Shown piece by piece: positions 1 through 10,962 of a stretch of DNA of 64,000 nucleotides; the stretch's first letter is position 1; each line of letters starts with the position of its first letter. The stretch spans positions 489,806 through 553,805 of the forward strand of contig JAAOMT010000602.1 in NCBI GenBank assembly GCA_016748015.1. The letters are read 5' to 3'. Made by a program: the position numbers and the translations under genes. Below the pieces are notes generated by a model. The model did no database searches, had not been told where the DNA came from, and worked only from the letters and a program-made list of their open reading frames with translations. This DNA is from Geosiphon pyriformis. Taxonomy: Eukaryota; Glomeromycota; Glomeromycetes; Archaeosporales; Geosiphonaceae.

Positions 1-1
1 A

Positions 2-358
2 ATTAATTACTGTTATTATCAACTAGGAAAGCACTTGAACATACAAACATTATACTCAAAAGACTCAACTAGAGTGTTTGACAAAACAACTATCCAACTA
101 TTAGAACCTTTCATTGGAAAAACCAACACTACATTCCATTCAAAAACAGTTTACAGAATTTTCAAAGCATTTGAAAACTGTCACAAATTATTGTTGGACC
201 CAACCATAAACATAATAACAACCAACAGTATTGGACAACTTACCAACTCGCAATTTCAAGAATTACAACAACAAATTAATAACACAGTATTGAACCACTA
301 TAGTAACTTAGAATTTAATGAAGAAATTAACTTCGATTTCGACGAAGCTCAATCTTGA
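2..358 (+). CDS. Element A ORF3, C-terminal part (post-integrase ORF)
   Basis: Open from the window edge to a TGA at 356-358, so the N-terminus lies outside the window. The protein is Asn/Gln-rich with no membrane segment or signal peptide. It aligns with ORF3 of elements B, C, F and G; shared points are a HLNIQTLY-type segment, a K-rich FVGK/FIGK turn, R-I/W-xx-AF/RF, and a closing I-G-Q/K-LTNxQFQEL helix. It is followed by a purine-rich tract and the LTR, so it occupies the env position of a gypsy element but does not look like an envelope protein. Function unknown. It is the only ORF3 copy here with no internal stop in the visible part. A TTG at 35 is an internal codon, not a start. Confidence 0.75.
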   Translation: MNYCYYQLGKHLNIQTLYSKDSTRVFDKTTIQLLEPFIGKTNTTFHSKTVYRIFKAFENCHKLLLDPTINIITTNSIGQLTNSQFQELQQQINNTVLNHYSNLEFNEEINFDFDEAQS

Positions 359-371
359 AAGGAGGGGATAA
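357..371 (+). other. Polypurine tract of element A
   Basis: The purine run GAAAGGAGGGGATAA lies directly before the TGTTA terminus of the LTR, the expected place for the plus-strand primer of a Ty3/gypsy element. Confidence 0.6.
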
Positions 372-471
372 TGTTATGGTTTAAGAATTTAGCAAAAAGA
401 ATCATAAAAATAATACAAACTATTCAATCATAATATAGCACAGTAATAATCTTAGAAAAGTAATGATTAAC

Positions 472-563
472 ATAGTAGCAAACACCATCTCGCGATAGTG
501 GCAAGCACCAGTTCACAATAGCAGCCAACACCAACTGGTGATAGCAGCAAACACCAGGTTGAA
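472..563 (+). repeat. 4 x 23-bp tandem repeat in U3 of LTR A
   Basis: Four consecutive units at 472, 495, 518 and 541 each begin ATAG(T/C)(A/G)GC and contain (A/G)(A/G)CACCA. They sit about 40 bp upstream of the TATA-like stretch, the position of an enhancer or upstream activating array. The regulatory role is inferred. Confidence 0.7.
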
Positions 564-602
564 ATATCAAAAAGAAAGTATTTTTTCGTAGAACTACAAA
601 CA

Positions 603-614
603 TGTATATATACA
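603..614 (+). promoter_or_regulatory. TATA-like element of LTR A
   Basis: ATGTATATATAC. The same ATGTATATATA core occurs in LTRs of C, D, F and G, each time just downstream of a repeat block, so it probably marks the U3/R promoter. Confidence 0.5.
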
Positions 615-859
615 GTAGTTTTAATATTGGGAAATAAAAAAAAAATCAAGTAATAAAAATCATAACTTATCAAGCAACAGATCCAACAAACCCCACTTTA
701 AATCATACTTTCAAATTAAATATCCCAAGAAATCTTTAAAAATCAAAAAGAAATGAAAAAGAATATTTAAAACGGAACTATCACAACCCAAAGTATTAAG
801 AAACTTACTTGTATTATTTATTGAATGAAACTATCATTCATCAACTGAATCCCTTGGAA

Positions 860-884
860 GAATAATCCTTGATCAAGATTATTC
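860..884 (+). other. Conserved LTR hairpin, element A version
   Basis: Perfect 8-bp stem GAATAATC/GATTATTC around loop CTTGATCAA. The G, F, D and C LTRs have CTTGATCA or a close derivative in the loop with a different stem (CAATAGC/GCTATTG), so pairing is kept while sequence changes. Probably transcribed as part of R/U5; role unknown. Confidence 0.55.
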
Positions 885-1232
885 ACGTTGTTACTAATTA
901 ATAAAAGCTTTATTGTGAGAATTAGAAAAGCGCTAAAGACCATTAACATTCTGTGTTTCTAGATTAGAGAAACACATTAGGCAATTGCAAGGATAGCCTC
1001 AGAGAAGACCCCAGACAGTGAGTAGATTTCAGTTCAGCCTCTGAGAAGGAATACATAAACACACACAACAATCAAGAATTAAAGAATAACTTACATCGCA
1101 ACAGTAAAAAGAAAGCCTTCAGTGTAACAGTGACATTATCACACAAATAGAATTGAGGAACTCACAAAAGACTGATTGCAATTAAAGTGAGATATCAGCA
1201 ATTAAATATAACAAAAAAACCATCCCGTAACA

Positions 1233-1790
1233 CCACCCCAATGACAGAATCAAAATAACTACCTTTTATCATCCAACAATCAACCACAAAGCTGTCATTA
1301 TTGTGAAATTCCAGAGCATTGGAAATGAGATTGTAGAAAAATGCAAAGAGACCAACAAAACAGAAATAATTAACATTATTTCCAACATCAACAGTCCTAC
1401 TATTAATCTCTACTACCAGCATATTATTTACCAAGACCATAGTATCAAAACATCTATTATCAACCAATTTTACAACCAATACAACAGCAATCTTCACAAA
1501 TTCAACAATATCAAGTACCTGCCCAAAGATTGGTTCAACAAAACCAATTCATACTTCAAAATCAATTCAGAATAATAACAACAGAATCAACTCAAACAAC
1601 CAGTTAGTTCTCCAAAATTCTGGTCAGTAAAGACCCAATCACTATCACACTCAATCCAGTTATCTCACAATGCCTAAAAAATCAAATTTTCAACAAACTG
1701 CACTTTTTGAAGGTAAAGTGGCAGTACTAAGATCAAATTCTTTCAACAATACTATTCCACCAGCCCAAATTGCTCAAAATACCAATCTCT
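1233..1790 (+). pseudogene. Element B gag remnant with CCHC zinc knuckle
   Basis: The C-terminal part of gag, the nucleocapsid region that binds element RNA. A CX2CX4HX4C knuckle reading CHYC..H..DC lies at 1293-1334, with one internal TGA between the His and the last Cys. A Q/N/P/Y-rich tail follows, as in the better preserved element G (44377-44418). The N-terminal gag and 5' LTR of B are not here because element A interrupts B at 1232. Many stops are present. Called by alignment with G rather than by open frame. Confidence 0.65.
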
Positions 1791-2270
1791 GATATATTTC
1801 CATTTGAATTTAAAGCCAATAAATCACTATTCTTGCTTAGCAATACAGCAATCAATAAGCAAAAGACAATTACTGCTATATATCAGAAGCTAAAGTAGAA
1901 GGCAAACCTATTTGGTTAATTCTAGATAGTAAATCAGTTAGAAGTATTATTACTTATCAATTAATACAACAACTCAATTGAAACATTAATAGACCAGCCC
2001 AAACAGTAATTGTTATAGCTAATGGCATGAAAAAAACCCCAGTAGGAGAAATTGACAACTTTCTATTTATCATTAATAGAATTATCATTTCAGTTAAAGT
2101 TTTAGTCATAGATGCACCTCAATATTAAGCTCTTGTCAAAAATGATTGGTTTCTCAAAACCAATGCAAATCTAGATTGGAAAACCCAAGAACTAAAAATT
2201 TTATACCAAAGACAATATATTAGAGTATCTGCCACCTCTGAAAAGCTCTAGTATTCGAATTTGAAAAGAA
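1791..2270 (+). pseudogene. Element B aspartic protease remnant
   Basis: A retropepsin-like domain that would cleave the gag-pol polyprotein. The active-site triad region reads LDSK at about 1922-1933, where element G has LDSG, so the Gly is lost. Flanking blocks match G: SIIT, a ..TPVGEID-like flap strand, and ALV.NDW. Several stops interrupt the frame. Inactive. Confidence 0.65.
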
Positions 2271-2429
2271 GAAAGAACTACCAATTACTGAAATCTTTAT
2301 GACTTTTGAATTACCATCCAATTGGACTAAGAAAACAGAACAAAAAATCTTTAAGAAAACCAGAGAATAGAATGTAGTTAGATATTTTATACCAGAACCA
2401 AGGAAACAACCACCTTATATTCCATTCAA

Positions 2430-2850
2430 ATACAAAGATTGCAACAAGAAACTTTTATTAATAAAAACATGTATTTTCTCAGAAGAAGAATATGAAACTT
2501 GCATCTATTACTTTTGTAAAACATGTTATAAAGAATGATTTAAATACTCCAAACAAAGTGGAAAATAGGACAACACTTCTTGTCTCATATGTAAAGACAT
2601 GCTATCAAAAGAATACAACTGGATTGATGTTGTAATAAGAGGAGAAGTATGTGATTAAACCTGCCAATATGTTCTATTAATCTCGAAAAAATTTAGAAAA
2701 GAAACATCATTTGATGCAGCATATAACAGTGCTTTTAACAAACTCTACTATTACCCTTATGATACTAAAATAATTTTTGATTTAGCAATAGCTTTAATCA
2801 ATGAAGCCACTTAGAAAAATGTTTGCCAAATAAAAAAAGCCAAGTACATT
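2430..2850 (+). pseudogene. Element B Cys-rich zinc-finger-like domain remnant
   Basis: Holds CIYYFCKTCYKE, then CLICKD, then an I/V-rich segment with Cys, matching the Cys-rich domain between protease and dUTPase of element G (43045-42739). The Cys pairs suggest metal binding. The family is not recognised and there are several stops. In G this domain opens the downstream frame that also carries the dUTPase. Confidence 0.5.
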
Positions 2851-2984
2851 GAATACATAATGGAATTAGCTAGATTCAACTATGAAGATAAAGTAAAAAC
2901 ATACCACCAAATTGCAAGCCACACTTATTTAACCCAAAAAGCTCAAATTTAATAATTGAAACAAATGAACATTTAATTGTGTGA

Positions 2985-3640
2985 AGAATGCATTATGTCT
3001 TGTGATGATAAATAGTGTCCAAAATACTATGCCCTTAGCATTTTTTTATTCAGCAAAGATAATCAAAAAGAAATTAAGTTTGGAGAACTTGAGCCAAAAG
3101 AAGAAATTGCAACAACTTTAATCTATTTTACTGAGAATCAACTAGCCCTACAATTCAAATACTTCAACAACAATGGTCAAGGAATCAAGCCAAAAAAAGT
3201 CCATAATATGAATGCTGGATATAATTTATAATACTCAGAAAAAGATATTTTGGTCTTCCAACCAAAATTTTTAACAAAAATCAATCTAAAAATTGCTCTT
3301 GAAATTCTATTAGGAGCAATGGTTCAAATTGCTTCTTGATTATCTTTAGCCAGCAAAAGAATCAACATCAGAGAAAGAGTTATAGATACAGGATATACTG
3401 GAGACATCACTATCATACTATAAAATAAAACTGAAAAACCATTTAGAATAGAGCATGCTGAAAAAATTGCTCAAGCAATTTACTTACTTTTAATTAACAT
3501 TTCAGAATTGAAATTAGTTAGTAACAAAGAACAATTAGGCAAAAGTGAAAGAAGAATACAAGGTTTTGGTTCAACTGGATAATTTACAGTTCCAGTAAAC
3601 ATAATTCTTAATACACAAAATAAATCTCACCAGATTCTTC
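2985..3640 (+). pseudogene. Element B dUTPase remnant
   Basis: A trimeric-type dUTPase (dUTP to dUMP plus pyrophosphate). Motifs in order: M1 NAGYNL at about 3210-3227; M2 SLASK (Arg of the usual RSSLA lost); M3 VIDTGYTGDI, with the catalytic Asp and Tyr kept; M4 EKIAQAIYL; M5 GFGSTG, followed by a stop. Before it a CEEC..CDDK-type Cys motif matches the zinc-like N-terminal segment of the G copy. Most stops can be explained as C to T or G to A changes. It is the most diverged of the five dUTPase copies, so B represents another lineage carrying the same module. Confidence 0.75.
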
Positions 3641-4130
3641 AACTTCTCCAACCAATTATTATTTCACCTTTTGGAAAACATCACGAAATTTACACTTGCT
3701 TAATACTCACTACTACTCAACAAATTTTTGAATTCAATGAACAAATCTGTTTAAAGCATGAAATCTCAATCCAAAACGTTTATATTCCCAAAGGAATGAA
3801 GAAATTTCAAGTTATATTTTACAATCCTAATAATTATTCTATTGTTTTATTAAATAAATTAAAAATTGGAATCATACATAGCAACATTTTTTAAGATAAA
3901 AACTCTCAAATTTTCTCTAATTTCATTGAAATTGTAAGACATATCCTACTTCCCAATCCAAACATCATCTCTACTACTGAAAACTACCACTTTTTAGAAG
4001 AAAAACTCTCTCAAATTAACATGGGTCTTCTAAAACCCCAACAACAAAGACAATTGAAACAGTTAATAGCTGAATTTGCTGACATATTTGCAAAAGACAA
4101 CAATAATCTAAGAAAAACTGATATTGTTTA
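3641..4130 (+). pseudogene. Element B pre-RT domain remnant
   Basis: A beta-rich linker between dUTPase and RT. It contains the typical block of a strand, an N-rich turn and a KxKIG-type strand (LNKLKIGII), then LKPQQQRQLKQL..FADIFAKD, the helix that precedes RT in gypsy pol. A comparable block with GTTIGYL occurs in D, E, F and G. Confidence 0.6.
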
Positions 4131-4960
4131 AAATTAAATTCACACAGAAAATATTCAACCAAAATAACAATAAGTCTATTAAGTTCTACTTGCTAACCAC
4201 CAATTTATTGGAGAAAAAGTTCAAAGAATGCTTAATAATGGATTGATTTAATTATCAAGAAGTTTTTGGGTTTTACCAGTAGTTTTGGTTAAAAAAAAAG
4301 GAAAAATCAGATTTTGCATTAACTATTGCTAATTAAACAGTGTGACAATTAGAGATGCCTACTCACTTCCAAAAATTAATGACATGCTAGATGCTCTAGG
4401 AAAAACCAAGTTCTTCTCAACTTTAGACTTGAAAAGTAGATACTAACAAGTCGAAATAAACCCAAAAAATTGACCCAAAACAGCATTTACCACCCAAGAA
4501 GGAAACTATGAATTCAATATTATGCTTTTTAAACTTTGTAATGTACCAGCAATATTCTAGCAACTCATAAATGTTGTATATGAAAGATTTTTATGGCAAT
4601 CAGTAGTTGTCTATCTTAATAACATTAATGTATATTTACCAAGCTTTAAAGCTTATCTTATTTACCTACAAAAAGTTTTTCAATGATTACAGAAAGCAAG
4701 ATTGAAGTTGAACATTGAGAAATGTCATTTTGGAAAAACAAGTTTAATCTTTCTTGAACATATTGTTAGCAAAGATGAAGTCAAACCAAACCCTGGAACA
4801 ATCAGTGTTGCCAAAAACTTTTAAACTCCCAAAAATACCACAGAGCTATGAGAATTTATAGGATTAGTCTCTTATTATCAGAAATTGCCAAACCATTCAA
4901 TTATCTTACCAACAAAAATGTGTCATATTAATGGACTGAAAAACAACAGAAAGCCTTTGA
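4131..4960 (+). pseudogene. Element B reverse transcriptase remnant
   Basis: Ty3/gypsy RT. Readable blocks are VLPVVLVKKKGKIRFCINY, FFSTLDLKSRY, a degenerate MPFGL (LFKLCNVPA), VVYLNNINV and the FLEHIVSKD palm-to-thumb segment. The catalytic YLDD of F and G is YLNN here (both Asp changed to Asn), so the enzyme is dead. There are multiple stops. Confidence 0.75.
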
Positions 4961-5410
4961 AACTCTCAAAACAAAGCTAACAACAGCCCCAATTCTTGCT
5001 TACCCAAACTTTAACAAATAGTTCCAACTAGCCACTAATGCTTTATACATAGCATTTGGTGCTATTCTATTACAATTAAATGAAAATGGCCAGGAACAAG
5101 TTATTGCCTATGCCAGTAGGACACTTAAACCAACAGAACTCAAATATGGCTCAACTGAATTAAAAATTGCTGCAGCTATTTGGGCTCTTAAATACTTTCA
5201 ACAATATCTGAAAAATAGAAAAGAATTCGACATTATAACTAATAATATTGGTTTCAAATGGTTCAATAAAAAGAAAACTGAACAAAATGCTAAACAGTCT
5301 CAATAGAATAATTTTCTAGCAGACTACAAGTATATTGTACATCACAAACCAGGAAAACTACATACCAATATTGATAGCCTTTCAAGAATAAGACAAGATT
5401 AATACCAATA
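4961..5410 (+). pseudogene. Element B RNase H remnant
   Basis: Gypsy-type RNase H, which removes the RNA strand during reverse transcription. Blocks seen: LAYPNFNK, ALYIAFGAILLQ, VIAYASRTLKPTELKYGSTELKIAAAIWALKYF and the C-terminal HHKPGKLHTNIDSLSR. The frame is broken by stops and at least one shift around 4895-4925. Confidence 0.65.
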
Positions 5411-5429
5411 ACAATCTCACTACAACTTA

Positions 5430-6735
5430 TTAACTTAGCAATAATAACCAAACAACAATAGATCCCAGAAATTACAACAACATCAAAAACTATTTAAAGA
5501 CTCTTACCATGCCAGAAAATTAGTTTCCAATTGAAAAAAATTGATTACAATACCAATCAAAAAAATATTTCATACATCACAACAAATTTTATTATAAAAA
5601 CTGCAAAAATCCAAACTAACTATTCAGATTAGTACAAGAAAATAAAAAAAAACAATTCTATACAACATATATACAGATCTTTTTTCAGCACACTTGAGAA
5701 GAAATAAAACAATTCAAAGAATTTTTGAACATTATTTTTGGCCCTACATGTAAAAAAACATTTGATAATATATAGAATCTTGTGATAGTTGTCAAAGAAA
5801 AGGAAAAACTCACTTTACAGAATCTCTAAATTCAATTAAAGTTGGACAACTTTTTGATAGAGTTGGAATTAATTTAGTTGAACCATTACTTATCACAACT
5901 CAAGAAAATCATTATATTGCAGTTGCAGTAGATTATCTTACCAAATGGCTTGAAGCTAGAGCCATCCAAAGAGCAGATACAAAATCAGTAGCAAATTTCA
6001 TCTATGAAGACATTATTTGTAGACATAAATGGCCAATTGAACTTTTATCCAATTAAAAAACACATTTTGTAAACAACTTAATACAAAAAATTTATAAATA
6101 ATTCAATGTCAAAAGACTTCTATTATCACTTTATTACCCCCAAACAAATGAATTTGTAGAATGTTTCAACAAAACATTGTGTGAATTTTTAGCCAAAGTC
6201 TCAACTAATTTTGAGCAAAAATGAAATATATTTATTTCATCAGTGTTACTAGTCTACAGAACACTAAAACAAGATACTACAAAACACATACCATTTGATT
6301 TTACTTATAGAAGAACAGCAATATTACCAATTAATTTCAAAGTAGAAACATATCCAGTACAACCAATCAATAAAGAAAACTTTTATAAAACACTTTAGAA
6401 AAAAGCCTACACTCTTCTTAGTATACTGGAAAGAAAAAACAAATAGCAATCATTCATATTGAACATTCCTAAACTCAACAAAAAAAAAGGCATGATAATA
6501 AATTGCCATTAGTTACTAATGAATTTAAAATTGGAAATAAAGTTTTCTTACACAGAACTAAGACTGAAAAACAATGGAGTAAAAAATTTGAACATAAATA
6601 GAATAGACCATTTTATATCTACGAAATTTTAGACAATGGATCATACAAATTAAAACTTGATAACAAGTACTAGCAAAAATTGCACATGGAAATCAATTGA
6701 AACATTATCATTCCAGAAACAATTCTAAACCATTA
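5430..6735 (+). pseudogene. Element B integrase remnant
   Basis: An HHCC zinc region (FSAHLRRNKTIQRIF..FWPYM, then CDSCQRKG), the core with INLVEP (catalytic Asp now Asn), AVDYLTKW, a degenerate DQ.THFVN, YYPQTNEFVECFNKTL (the usual VERFN is VECFN but the catalytic Glu is kept), and a GPY/F-like tail with FKIGNKVFLH. Integrase inserts the cDNA into the genome. The C-terminal module is the non-chromodomain GPY/F type. Confidence 0.7.
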
Positions 6736-6989
6736 ATTCCACAAATTGGTATACATTCTCTTTTAATTAATTTTGAAGATATTCCCTGAAATTTAGAACC
6801 AATAGTTATAATAAAACAATAACCAAACTTAAACATTTAATTTAAAATTTTACAATAACCCCTTTAAAATACACAAAACATAAAACAAAAATAGTAAATA
6901 ATAAATACAAGAAACACTCAAATCCAAAAACAAATAAAATCCTATACTCAAAAATAATTTTTCTTATTCTTTTTTTTTAAATTTTATTA

Positions 6990-7683
6990 ATTAGTCATTT
7001 TTATCATGATTATTCTTCGAAACATTTAACAAATATTCCAAAAATTAATGTTAGCCTTGAAAACACTTCCTGACTTATCCATAATAATTAATAGAAGTCA
7101 AATTAATTACACTCAAAAAAAAAACCATAATACTAGTAAAAAATAATACTCAAAACTATTATTCTTATAGAAAAAAAACAAAAGGTCACTCTGGAAATCA
7201 ATTACCAGAACTTTTAAAACAAGCACTAAAAGAAAATCTTTTATTTACTCCTATTAACATTCTACCAAATGCCACAATTTAACAAAAATTTCTACTATTT
7301 CTTAATGAACAGAACAATAATCATACTCTTATTTATAGATATTTTCATATTGAAAAAACACTTTATGAACGAAAACTGGAACTTGAAGCAACAAATATTA
7401 CTCCTAAAGCTATACAAAAACAAATTCACAAGGAATTCAAGACAACAGCTAAACCAACAAACACTTACTACAAACTTAGAACAGCATTTAGACTTTATGA
7501 TTTATTTAATACTTGTGAAAATGTTTTACAAAATCCAATACTTTATTCAATAAAGATTCAATACATTGGAAAGCTTACAGAACTGAAATTTCAACAATTT
7601 TTGGATCAAATTGCTTTAATTATTTTGGACTACTATCTTGACATTACAGATAATGCTTGAATTTCAACAAAGCTCAGTCTTAA
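6990..7683 (+). pseudogene. Element B ORF3 remnant
   Basis: The post-integrase ORF of element B. Readable pieces include LYERKLELEATNITPKAIQK, then YYKLRTAFRLYDLF, YIGKLTELKFQQFLDQIALI and a final AQS before TAA at 7681-7683. The same AQS ending closes ORF3 of element A. A one-base shift is needed near 7660. Homologous to ORF3 of A, C, F and G. No known domain recognised. Confidence 0.6.
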
Positions 7684-7694
7684 GAAGAAGATTA
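7684..7694 (+). other. Polypurine tract of element B
   Basis: GAAGAAGATTA immediately upstream of the TGTTACC terminus. Confidence 0.5.
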
Positions 7695-8667
7695 TGTTAC
7701 CAGTAAAATTTTAGCTATTAATTAGCATGAAATTATCTTCATAATTCATATTATTAATTAGCATATACTATTATTATTTCAATTATCATTTATTATTTAA
7801 TTAAATTATCAAATATCATTACTTAATTAATAACCTGATTTGTATCATAGAAATTAAGATGATCAAATTACACAATATTCTGAACCATTTAATATAGTCA
7901 AAATTCGCTGAAATTGAGGAAAATTGGCCGAAATAATCAATAGTTTGTAAAAATAACTTGTAGTTTACCGAAATGTATCTTTAATTCACTAAAATTAGAG
8001 TAAAGAGAAAAGTGTGAGTTCAAAGACTAGTACTACAACAAGTTGTATAAAAAAAAAGCTTTTTTTTTCAAGAAAATGTATCTTCTTATAGTATCTTAAC
8101 ATATTATCTTATTTTAAATATCTTAATTGGAACAAATCACTTTTTACATATCTCAAATAAAAATTAAATATTCGAAAACCAAATTCTTTAAATTATTACA
8201 CTTGAAATTCTCTTAACACAACTAACATTTTGAAATTGATTAGCTACCAATTTCAGTAATCTGTTAGTAACTTCAGGCCTGAATAGAAAACGTTTCTCTT
8301 ATTAGAATTCAATTTCTTTTACATTTTCTTTATTTTTCTTTTATTTTCTTATTACAATCATTAAGGTAGTCTATAGACAAGATTTCTGTAGAAAAGTTGA
8401 CTTTCACAACAAAGTAACTACACATTTTAGTAAGCTTCCAGATGAGCAATTCCTGAGAAAGAGTTGACATTTACTACAATGTAACTACACAAAGTAACTG
8501 GTACAAAATTGGCTATTTCACTTATAAGCCCAGCAGTTCAAATTATAGAAGATAATTTGAAGATAAATTCAGTTATTGGAGGTTTAACTGCTTCCAGAAA
8601 ACGTGAAATTAGCAACAGACAGATATTAACAACAGTCAAAAAAAGAGACCAAAAACCTCCAGTAACA
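7695..8667 (+). repeat. 3' LTR of element B
   Basis: Runs from TGTTACCAG to CAGTAACA, about 973 bp. It is recognised again as a solo LTR on the minus strand (36562-36908 plus 47073-47667), which confirms both ends. Near the 3' end two similar segments, each containing GTTGAC then GTAACTACACA, lie about 65 bp apart. The sequence after 8667 is RNase H of another element (C), so B was inserted there. A short ORF at 8509-8694 is only LTR sequence running into C. Confidence 0.75.
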
Positions 8668-8880
8668 ATATATACATTGATTACAAAAGATTAATATTAA
8701 TTTAGAAGCAAAAATTTGGAAATGACTATTATGCAAGATAAAAAATAGAATTTTTACTATTTAATTATACAATACATTATAAAAAGAAAAAAGAAAATGG
8801 GAATGCTGACAGTTTGTTACAAATGAAATAAATCTTAAAACATTTTAACCCAAAAATATAACAAAAAATGAACACACAAA
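8668..8880 (+). pseudogene. Element C RNase H, C-terminal remnant
   Basis: Begins inside the RNase H domain at the equivalent of YTDHKG in element F and continues to VHYKK.., NADS. The rest of C upstream is outside the window, because B and then A are inserted here. Closely related to F (59845-60005) but with more stops. Confidence 0.7.
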
Positions 8881-10230
8881 AATATTTACAACTTCAATAT
8901 TATATTAATATTCAATAGTTTAAGAAAAAATTATCTTAAAAGGAATGAATCAACATAAAACAACAATCAAAAAATTTTATTACTTACCAAAATATACTAT
9001 ATTAAAAAAACAAAAAGAATTTAGATTAATTATTCAGAATAATCACAAAACCAAAAAATGAAACAATACTATACAACATGTACTCAGATTCGACAGCAGA
9101 ACATTTTCATAAAGAAGCAACCATGAAAAGAACTAGAAAAAAATATTATTGGCCATTAATGTATTCAGACATTATCCAATATGTTCAAAATTGTGATGCT
9201 TATTAGAGAAAAAAAGGAATAAAACCCAATGAACCACTAAGACCAATTAGAGTAAAACAACTATTTGATTGAATTAGAATTGACTTAATTAGATCATTAA
9301 CAATAATCAGCAGAGGCAATTGTTATATAGCAGTAGCCATAAATTATCTCACTAAATGACCAGAAGCAAAAGCAATTCAAAGAACAAATGCAGAATCTGT
9401 AGCTAAACTTGTTTATTAGGATTTGATTTGTTAATATGAATATTCAAAAAAATTATTATCAAATCAAGAAACTCACTTTGTAAACAGAACACTAACAGAA
9501 TTGAATCAAAGATTTAAAATTAAGAGACCATTATTATCACTATATTATCTACAAACAAATAACTTAGTTAAAAGATTCAACAAAACATTGTGTAAAGCAA
9601 TAATTAAGATTAGCCAAGAAAACCAAGATAAATAAGATTTGTTTATATTATTAATACTATTTGCTTATCGACTAATAAAGCAAAATACTATACAAGCAAC
9701 ACTATTTGAACTTGTTTATAGTAGAACAACAATATTATCAATTAAGATAGACATCAACACATATCTAATGAAACCAATAACAGAAGCCAATTTACAAAGA
9801 ACATTGTTAAGAAGAACATATAAACTAATAGAAACTTTAGAAAATAAAAAATAAAAAGCAGCTAATAATATTCAAAAATCACAAAAAAAACAAAAAAAAA
9901 CAACATAATGGCCAATTATTAAATAAACCAGTTGAATTCAGAATTGAAAACAAAGTATTATTACATCATACCAAAATAAAAAAACAATGGAATAGAAAAT
10001 TTAATCCCAAATAGAATAGACCATTTTACATTGAAAAAATTCTAGAGAATAAAACTTATAAACTAAGATAGAACAACAAAATTTTAGCTAAAGCAGCACA
10101 TAGAAATTAATTGAAACCATATTATAATATAATACTATTATCTACTAGTAATATTTCACAACTGAGAGCACAACAAATACTAGTCTAACCAGATAAGATT
10201 TTACAAAATTTGGAACCAATTATAATCATT
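8870..10230 (+). pseudogene. Element C integrase remnant
   Basis: A zinc region ending in NCDAY (second Cys lost), IRIDLIRSLT with the first catalytic Asp kept, IAVAINYLTK, a degenerate DQ.THFVN (reads NQETHFVN), LVKRFNKTL with the catalytic Glu changed to Lys, and a long open stretch LILFAYRLIKQNT..LETLENKK (9639-9854). The GPY/F-type tail follows (FRIENKVLLHHTK, RPFYIEKILEN). Stops come mostly from Q and W codons. Non-functional. Confidence 0.75.
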
Positions 10231-10306
10231 AATACAAACACATTAAAATGATTAACCAAAATAATATAAAAGACATGATATATGTAATAAAAGCAATAAC
10301 AGAAAA

Positions 10307-10948
10307 ATGGAAATCTCAGATCACATCTACTTAATGGCTCAACAATTATTCTAAGCTGTAAATCAACAACAATTGAATATAGAAATCATTATTAATCACC
10401 AAATAATCTGTTATTGGAACACCAAAAAAAGAAAAAAAGCAGAAAATACACTATATTAATAACCACTAAACTCAATAAAACATTGGTTAGATAAAATAAT
10501 AGAAAAAGTGAAAAATACTTTTGGAAAAATACCTATAATTGTTTCAATAAAGAAGTTAATAAAAAAAAGTTAAAAACACTGAACAAAACAACTTTCAATA
10601 TTATATTGTTATTATTAGTTGAAACAAAAACTAAATATTCAAAAACTATATACTAACAAATTTAAAAGAATATTCAATTAAAAAATAATACAGCAAATTG
10701 AAAACTTTATCAGAAAGAAAACAAACTTATCACTTTATATTAGAACAATCTATTGGCTATACACCATATTTTAAAATTATTCAAAAATACTATTATACCC
10801 AGAAATAAAGACAATAACCATTAACCAATAAAAAAAAATGAACAATTTACAAATAAAAAACATAAAAACCAGAGTCAAACAAACATTATTAGAAAAAAAA
10901 GTAATAAAATTAATCCAAAATAAAAATTTCAACAGAGCTTAATATTAA
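10307..10948 (+). pseudogene. Element C ORF3 remnant
   Basis: Starts MEI, as in F and G. The middle has SIKHWLDKIIEKVK, then LNIQKLYTNK, FIRKK, RTIYWLYTIF and MNNLQIKNIKTRVKQ, ending NRA-stop-Y-stop just before the polypurine tract. It spans about 210 codons with several stops. The same order and end point as ORF3 of F and G, so this is a fixed part of the element and not chance coding. Confidence 0.65.
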
Positions 10949-10962
10949 AAAGAAGAAAATAA

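Larger units (their letters stand above)
372..1232 (+). repeat. 3' LTR of element A
   Basis: Begins TGTTATGG after a polypurine tract and ends GTAACA, giving TG..CA termini and about 861 bp. It holds a 4 x 23-bp tandem repeat (472-563), a TATA-like stretch (603-614) and a hairpin GAATAATC-CTTGATCAA-GATTATTC (860-884). The right end is an inference: ATAACA at 1213 is a weaker alternative. Directly after it the sequence becomes gag of a different element (B), so A was inserted into B. Confidence 0.65.

Noticed and set aside
472-563. CRISPR-like array
   Set aside because: Units are directly adjacent 23-mers without spacers, lie inside an LTR promoter, and the genome is eukaryotic.
1303-1575. 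90-aa Asn/Ile-rich protein
   Set aside because: An alternative frame across the element B gag zinc knuckle region; the CCHC motif lies in another frame.
2430-3640. Alternative genetic code (stops read as Gln/Trp) in these ORFs
   Set aside because: The host genes CSN2 and CASTOR-like use normal stops and keep Gln/Trp as CAA/CAG/TGG; stops are confined to decayed elements and fit C:G to T:A mutation.
7269-7553. 94-aa membrane-like protein
   Set aside because: Out-of-frame reading of element B ORF3; the frame homologous to ORF3 of other elements is different.
8509-8694. Small protein-coding gene (61 aa)
   Set aside because: It is the end of the B-family LTR running into element C; the homologous reading in the solo LTR (36499-36726) is on LTR DNA too.
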